Source of the DNA: Bacteroidaceae bacterium
GTDB taxonomy: Bacteria; Bacteroidota; Bacteroidia; Bacteroidales; Bacteroidaceae
DNA: 64,000 nt
Reading direction: 5' to 3'
Assembly: GCA_017619585.1 (NCBI GenBank)
Contig: JAFZSA010000034.1
Coordinates: 1-64,000, forward strand
Position numbers and translations under genes: made by a program. Below are positions 59,619-64,000 of the stretch, piece after piece; within the stretch, counting starts at the first letter, position 1; the number at the start of each line of letters is the position of its first letter. Below the pieces are notes generated by a model, which was not told where the DNA came from, ran no database searches, and was given only the letters and a program-made list of their open reading frames with translations.

Positions 59619-62600
59619 ATGAGGAAAAGACTACTTACCATGTGCTTGACGGCCATAATGATGGTCGTTGGCATGTCTGCGTATGCACTCGACAAGGTCG
59701 GGAATGTGTACCAGATTGGTTCTGCGGCTGACTGGGAAGAGTTTGCTGCACTCGTGAATGAAGGTGAGGTCACAGCCAGTGCCGTGCTGACAGCCGACAT
59801 TGACTTGGGCATGGATGGTACGATGATTGGCGTTGGCGATTCACAGGGCAAGCGCTATGACGGTACTTTCGATGGCCAGGGACACACCATTAAAATTAAT
59901 CTCTACCCAGAGGAACAGTATGCGGCTGTCTTCCGTTATGTCGGATGGCGTGCTGTTATTCAGAACCTGAAGGTTGAGGGTGCCATTACAACAAATTTCA
60001 AGTTTGCCGGTGGTATCGCTGCATGTAACAGGGGTGCTATCCGAAACTGTTGGGCAGACATTACTATTAACAGCAAAGTACCTGGTGATGCTACCCATGG
60101 TGGTATTGCTGCTAATTGCTACAATGGTACTATCATCGAGAACTGTCTCGCTAAAATTGCCATCATTGGCGAAACCACAGAAAATTGCGGTGGTGTAGTA
60201 GGTTGGGCTAGCAATCCTGTCAACATTGTAAACTGCTTGGTTATCAGCGATGATAGTAACTTTAATAGCAAGGCTGGCAGTAATAACATTTCGCGTAATC
60301 CTGGCAATGTAAAATCCGTAAATTTGGAGACCTACAATCAGGATACTTACGCTAACCGTCCTGGTGGTTCTTGCTACAACAACTATGTTACCCAACAGTG
60401 GGGAGACAACACTGCCACACAGGTTGTGCCATTGGCAGACCTTGCAGATGGTAAGATTTGCTACCAGCTGAACAACGATCAGAGTCGTATTGGTTGGGTG
60501 CAGAGAATTGGCACAGACCCGTTCCCTGTTCCCGCACCATTCGGTTCAGGAAGGGTTTATGCTTCTGCTCCTACAGATTGTAACGGTAAGGCTGAAGGTG
60601 AGCTTACCTACTCAAACAATGGCACTGACCAATGTGAGAAGCATGAGTTTGACAAGTATGGTATCTGTAGCAAGTGTGGTTTGTACAATTTCCATTACTT
60701 TGAGTACGATGACCCCACCAAGTTTGATCCCATTAGCCGTTCTGTTCTTGTTGGAAGTAAGGAGGACATTGATATTGTGGAAGGTATGAACCGTGTCATC
60801 AACGGTTTCAAACTTCACATCAAGATGGTCAACGATATCGAGTACATAGCAGAGCCTGGCCACCTTATCTTCAATACCAACGACTGGATGGAGAGTGACT
60901 TTGATGGTGGTGGTCATGCTTTGACCATCGAGATGACAGAGATGGGCAACAATGCCGCTCTCTTCCCTGTTCGCCACAATGGTTCTGTTGAGAACCTTAT
61001 CATGCATGGTAGGATTGAGACAAGCGGTATGTACTGGGGCTCCGTCTCTGCGAGTGGTTACGAGTCTACTGTTCGCAACGTATTCTCTGATATTGACTTT
61101 GTCTCTACCAAAACTGGTGATAACACCGCTGGTGGCTTCTTCGGTATTATAGAGTCAGGAAAAACAATTGAAAACTGTATCTATGCAGGTACTATTACTT
61201 TGCCTGGTGGTGAGGCTTCTTCCTGTGCCTGCGTTGGCGGTTTCGCAGGATGGACACGTAATGCCTCTAATTTCAAGAATTGCGCTTTTATTGGCAATAT
61301 TTATGGTGCTGGTGATCAGTGTGCACAAAGTTCTACAGAAAACTCCGCTAATGTCGCCCGTAATTATGGTAATGTGAATTGTGAGAACGTTTATGTCGCT
61401 CATCCCATAACAGGAAAGGATATTAAAGACCAAGACAAATATATTATCTACGAGGACGAGAGTGGTATTGCCAGCGGAGAACTTGCATTCTTCCTGAACG
61501 GCAGGCAGAGTGGCGTAGAGCGTTTCTATCAAAAGATAGGTGAGGACGAGACACCTATGCCTATAGCAAAGGAAGGCGGTCTGGTCTATGTAGATGCTGC
61601 TAGCTACGGATGTGATGGTACGCCTGTAGGTGCAAAATATCAGAATACTCCTGCCGGCGATCCGGTTCTTCCTCCTCACGAATATGAGGATGGATTCTGT
61701 GTTAACTGCGGTCATATTCAGGAAGATTACATGACTCCCGTGGATGGGTGGTTTGAAATTGGTACCCCCGAACAGCTCTTGTGGTGGAGCAACTATGCTT
61801 CTACACACCTGGATGCCAGTGCCAAGTTGACTGCCGACATTGATCTGGAAAACTACAATGAAACAGATCCGGAAACTGGCAGACCCATCACTCCGCGTTT
61901 TGCACAGGTTGGTAGCGAGTATAAGCCTTTCTATGGCAACTTCGATGGTCAGTGTCACACCATCAGTAACCTTAACATCAATCTGCTTGGCAAGAGAGGT
62001 TGCGGTCTTATCAGTGTAATGAACAGCCAGCCTGATGATCAATTAGGCGGTCTCAGCGCAGATGCCGCTCGTGCAGCAGAAGGTGTATATGTAAAGGACG
62101 TTGTGCTTGACGAAACCTGTTCTATCACAGGTGGCGGTTATACCGGTATTGTTGGTATGGGTTCTCCTTGGGCAGGCCATATCACTATTACAGGCTGTAT
62201 GAACCTTGGTAACGTTTATGTTGTTTCCGGTACAAACGGTGCTGGTATCTATGGTTGTTCTATGGGTTCTGCATGTCGTGTCACCATCAATGCCTGTGGT
62301 ATGATTGGTGATATCCATGTTGAGAATGACACCCGTACTGAGAATGGTTCTTTCTCTGGATGGTTAGGTCAATATGCCGAGGTAACCAATTGCTTCGCAT
62401 TGGGTGAAGTGGATCTTATTGACCCAGACCGTGGTTTTGCCCGTCACTCTGGTGGTGCATACAATAATGGTACAGTTGTTATCAAGAACTGCTACGCTCT
62501 TGATGGTTTAGGCATCAAGCAGCAGGATAATGGAAGTAAGCAGGAGGATGTTAGCTTCGTAACCAAGGATGACCTTAAAACTGGTAAGATTACTTGGGAG

Positions 62601-64000
62601 GCTAATGGAAGTCAGTTCCGTGACCCCGTTTGGTATCAGACTATTGGTGATGATGAGTATCCTTATCCTTTCTCTACTCATGGTGTTATTATCTATGCTG
62701 CCGAGGAATACATGGCTATTACAGAGGAGACATTACCAGCTGTTGCCTCTACTATCTCAAGCTATTATACCGAGAAGCTTGATACTACAATAGCTTATAA
62801 GGGCGCTATCACTGCTATGGAGGAGAAGTTGGAAGTCCTGAATCAGGCACAGAATGTTCTTGCCCTGGCAGATGCTTTGGACTCTGTATATGTTGCCGAT
62901 AAGGTTGTTGATGCAAGTGCAAAGGTTTACCAGAAGTATCAGGATAAGTGCGAGGAGACAAAGGCTTACCTGACTGAGCATGATGACTTCGAAGGCGAAG
63001 ACCGTGATGCATTGACAGATTATCTGGAAAATGATTATGTAGATATCATAGAGCAGCATGAACTTGTTGATTCTCTGATTGAAAAGGAGATTGTACGCAT
63101 AGATGAGTGGCTGGCTCTGGCTATCAAGATGGGTTACAAGGCAGGTACTGATGTGACAGGTCTGTTTGTAAATGCCGACTTCCGTAATGGTTTCAAGGAC
63201 GGTTGGAAATCCAGCATGAACAAGTGGGCTACTGGAAGTAGCGCAGTAACCATCAATGACAAGGTTTATTATGGTTCTGAGGCATGGAACACAAAGTTTG
63301 ATATGCACCAGACTGTTAAGGACCTGAAGCCCGGTTATTACCTGGTAGGTGTCAACGGTGCTTTCCGTCCCAGCAACGACCGCTATGGTTACAACTATGT
63401 TGCTCAGGTTTATGCAAATGACAATGTCAACTATCTGCAGACTGTAATAGAAGATTATATAGAGAAGGCAAGTGCTGTAAACGGCGAGAATGTTTACATT
63501 AGCCAGATAGGTGGCGGTAACACTACTTATGACCTTCCCATTATGGACGCTGAAAATGGCGTTGATACTCTGGGCTATGCCGTTCATGGACCTTCTGGTA
63601 TGGCAGTTGCAGGATATGCTGACCGTTACCAGAATTATATCATTGCCAAGGCTGAAGGTGATAGTCTGACCATTGGTATCTGTAACCAAGGCACCAACTA
63701 TGGCAATGACTGGACGGGCTTCACTTCCTTCAAGGTTGTTTATGCAGGTGATGATGAAGAGGCAAAGAATTATGTAGGGCAGGCTTTGGAGAGCATGGTG
63801 GACCGTGCAAACGCTATTCTGACGTTGTATAGAAAGGATGATCCTGACGTTGAGGATCTGGCTCCTAACTATCCTGTTGCATTAAAGGAAGCACTGGAAG
63901 CTGCTGTAGCTGCTGCCGATGCTGCTGAGGATACTGAGGCTAAGATGAAGGCTGTAGAGACCTTGAGTCAGTTGTTCAAGGAATTCTACGAGGCTCGTCA
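59619..64000 (+). CDS. Giant secreted GLUG/beta-helix repeat protein, paralog 3 (partial, runs off the window)
   Basis: Open from the ATG at 59619 to the window end without a stop, about 1460 codons. It starts MRKRLLTMCLTAIMMVVGMS, a signal peptide, and follows the same order as its two neighbours. GLUG-like blocks lie at about 30-240, 370-595 and 705-960, and knuckles at GICSKCG (near 349) and GFCVNCG (near 693). Then come a helical region (about 1024-1184) and the carbohydrate-binding-like module (about 1185-1380, GSEAWNTKFDMHQTVKDLKPG). The second helical region has begun when the sequence ends. The module and helical part are closest to paralog 1; block 3 (with a GSPWAGHITITGCMNLGNV stretch) is closest to paralog 2. 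This mosaic suggests recombination between copies. Confidence 0.85.
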   Translation, partial: MRKRLLTMCLTAIMMVVGMSAYALDKVGNVYQIGSAADWEEFAALVNEGEVTASAVLTADIDLGMDGTMIGVGDSQGKRYDGTFDGQGHTIKINLYPEEQYAAVFRYVGWRAVIQNLKVEGAITTNFKFAGGIAACNRGAIRNCWADITINSKVPGDATHGGIAANCYNGTIIENCLAKIAIIGETTENCGGVVGWASNPVNIVNCLVISDDSNFNSKAGSNNISRNPGNVKSVNLETYNQDTYANRPGGSCYNNYVTQQWGDNTATQVVPLADLADGKICYQLNNDQSRIGWVQRIGTDPFPVPAPFGSGRVYASAPTDCNGKAEGELTYSNNGTDQCEKHEFDKYGICSKCGLYNFHYFEYDDPTKFDPISRSVLVGSKEDIDIVEGMNRVINGFKLHIKMVNDIEYIAEPGHLIFNTNDWMESDFDGGGHALTIEMTEMGNNAALFPVRHNGSVENLIMHGRIETSGMYWGSVSASGYESTVRNVFSDIDFVSTKTGDNTAGGFFGIIESGKTIENCIYAGTITLPGGEASSCACVGGFAGWTRNASNFKNCAFIGNIYGAGDQCAQSSTENSANVARNYGNVNCENVYVAHPITGKDIKDQDKYIIYEDESGIASGELAFFLNGRQSGVERFYQKIGEDETPMPIAKEGGLVYVDAASYGCDGTPVGAKYQNTPAGDPVLPPHEYEDGFCVNCGHIQEDYMTPVDGWFEIGTPEQLLWWSNYASTHLDASAKLTADIDLENYNETDPETGRPITPRFAQVGSEYKPFYGNFDGQCHTISNLNINLLGKRGCGLISVMNSQPDDQLGGLSADAARAAEGVYVKDVVLDETCSITGGGYTGIVGMGSPWAGHITITGCMNLGNVYVVSGTNGAGIYGCSMGSACRVTINACGMIGDIHVENDTRTENGSFSGWLGQYAEVTNCFALGEVDLIDPDRGFARHSGGAYNNGTVVIKNCYALDGLGIKQQDNGSKQEDVSFVTKDDLKTGKITWEANGSQFRDPVWYQTIGDDEYPYPFSTHGVIIYAAEEYMAITEETLPAVASTISSYYTEKLDTTIAYKGAITAMEEKLEVLNQAQNVLALADALDSVYVADKVVDASAKVYQKYQDKCEETKAYLTEHDDFEGEDRDALTDYLENDYVDIIEQHELVDSLIEKEIVRIDEWLALAIKMGYKAGTDVTGLFVNADFRNGFKDGWKSSMNKWATGSSAVTINDKVYYGSEAWNTKFDMHQTVKDLKPGYYLVGVNGAFRPSNDRYGYNYVAQVYANDNVNYLQTVIEDYIEKASAVNGENVYISQIGGGNTTYDLPIMDAENGVDTLGYAVHGPSGMAVAGYADRYQNYIIAKAEGDSLTIGICNQGTNYGNDWTGFTSFKVVYAGDDEEAKNYVGQALESMVDRANAILTLYRKDDPDVEDLAPNYPVALKEALEAAVAAADAAEDTEAKMKAVETLSQLFKEFYEAR

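Noticed and set aside
1..64000. tRNA or rRNA genes
   Set aside because: I looked for T-loop GGTTCGAATCC-like motifs and rRNA-like stretches and found none convincing; a tRNA scan would be decisive.

Overview
The window looks like a chromosomal segment of a Bacteroidota bacterium, most likely Prevotella or a close relative. Four things point there. Many genes are preceded by the phylum-specific promoter (TTTG or TTG, 18-21 nt, then TAnnTTTG) instead of Shine-Dalgarno-led starts. The order parA-parB-DUF5683-LysM transglycosylase-rel is typical of the group. Several protein families are largely restricted to the phylum (DUF5683, DUF3244, STN/outer-membrane barrel proteins, TPR-HTH regulators). 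Large secreted proteins end in the tail NLAGQRV...KGIYI.DGKKV. No database search was possible; names rest on motifs and family knowledge.

Layout. 1-450: a short C-terminal coding remnant and 22-bp-spaced repeats. 456-11803: housekeeping block, with alaS divergent from a small MerR regulator, the rel/transglycosylase/DUF5683/parB/parA operon on the minus strand, and surE-lpxB on the plus strand. 12109-18994: a secreted protein with an internal 963-bp duplication, a secreted esterase, and a glutaminase-A-like secreted enzyme. 19081-23236: a compact four-gene minus-strand cassette (DUF6734-like glycosyltransferase, papain-like cysteine protease with a Gly/Trp/Asp linker, membrane-anchored protein, Stealth-type sugar-phosphate transferase) that resembles an accessory island. 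23489-24298: a secreted orphan. 24299-25178: a long gene-free stretch with hairpins. 24934-26465: a single VapE/SF3-helicase gene enclosed by two mirror-image 72-bp ends. 26518-26583: a 22-bp tandem array. 26769-28894: ECF sigma factor, membrane protein and TraB/GumN protein. 29101-34847: a small His-rich secreted protein, a leader ORF, a TonB-receptor-like barrel protein and a thioredoxin-domain protein. 35547-37997: a divergent DUF3244 / TPR-HTH regulator pair with two identical 19-bp upstream sites. 38176-46323: argS, RNase H-like, LTA-synthase-like sulfatase, PAP2 phosphatase, metG and ddh. 46573-64000: three tandem paralogous giant secreted proteins built from GLUG-like beta-helix blocks, HxnCxxCG knuckles and a carbohydrate-binding-like module; the third runs off the window.

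Most notable points. (1) The 1.5-kb VapE unit has ends with the same geometry on both sides (14-bp inverted repeat, N7, 11-mer, N7, three inverted 11-mers) and a compensatory change that keeps the hairpin paired; this looks like an undescribed minimal mobile or replicating element. (2) Short palindromic or tandem repeats that normally lie between genes also sit in frame inside essential enzymes (lpxB, metG) and secreted or membrane enzymes (glutaminase-like, sulfatase C-terminus), like Rickettsia palindromic elements. (3) The four-gene cassette with a predicted cysteine protease is a candidate toxin/immunity or peptide-modification locus. (4) The tandem giant surface proteins.
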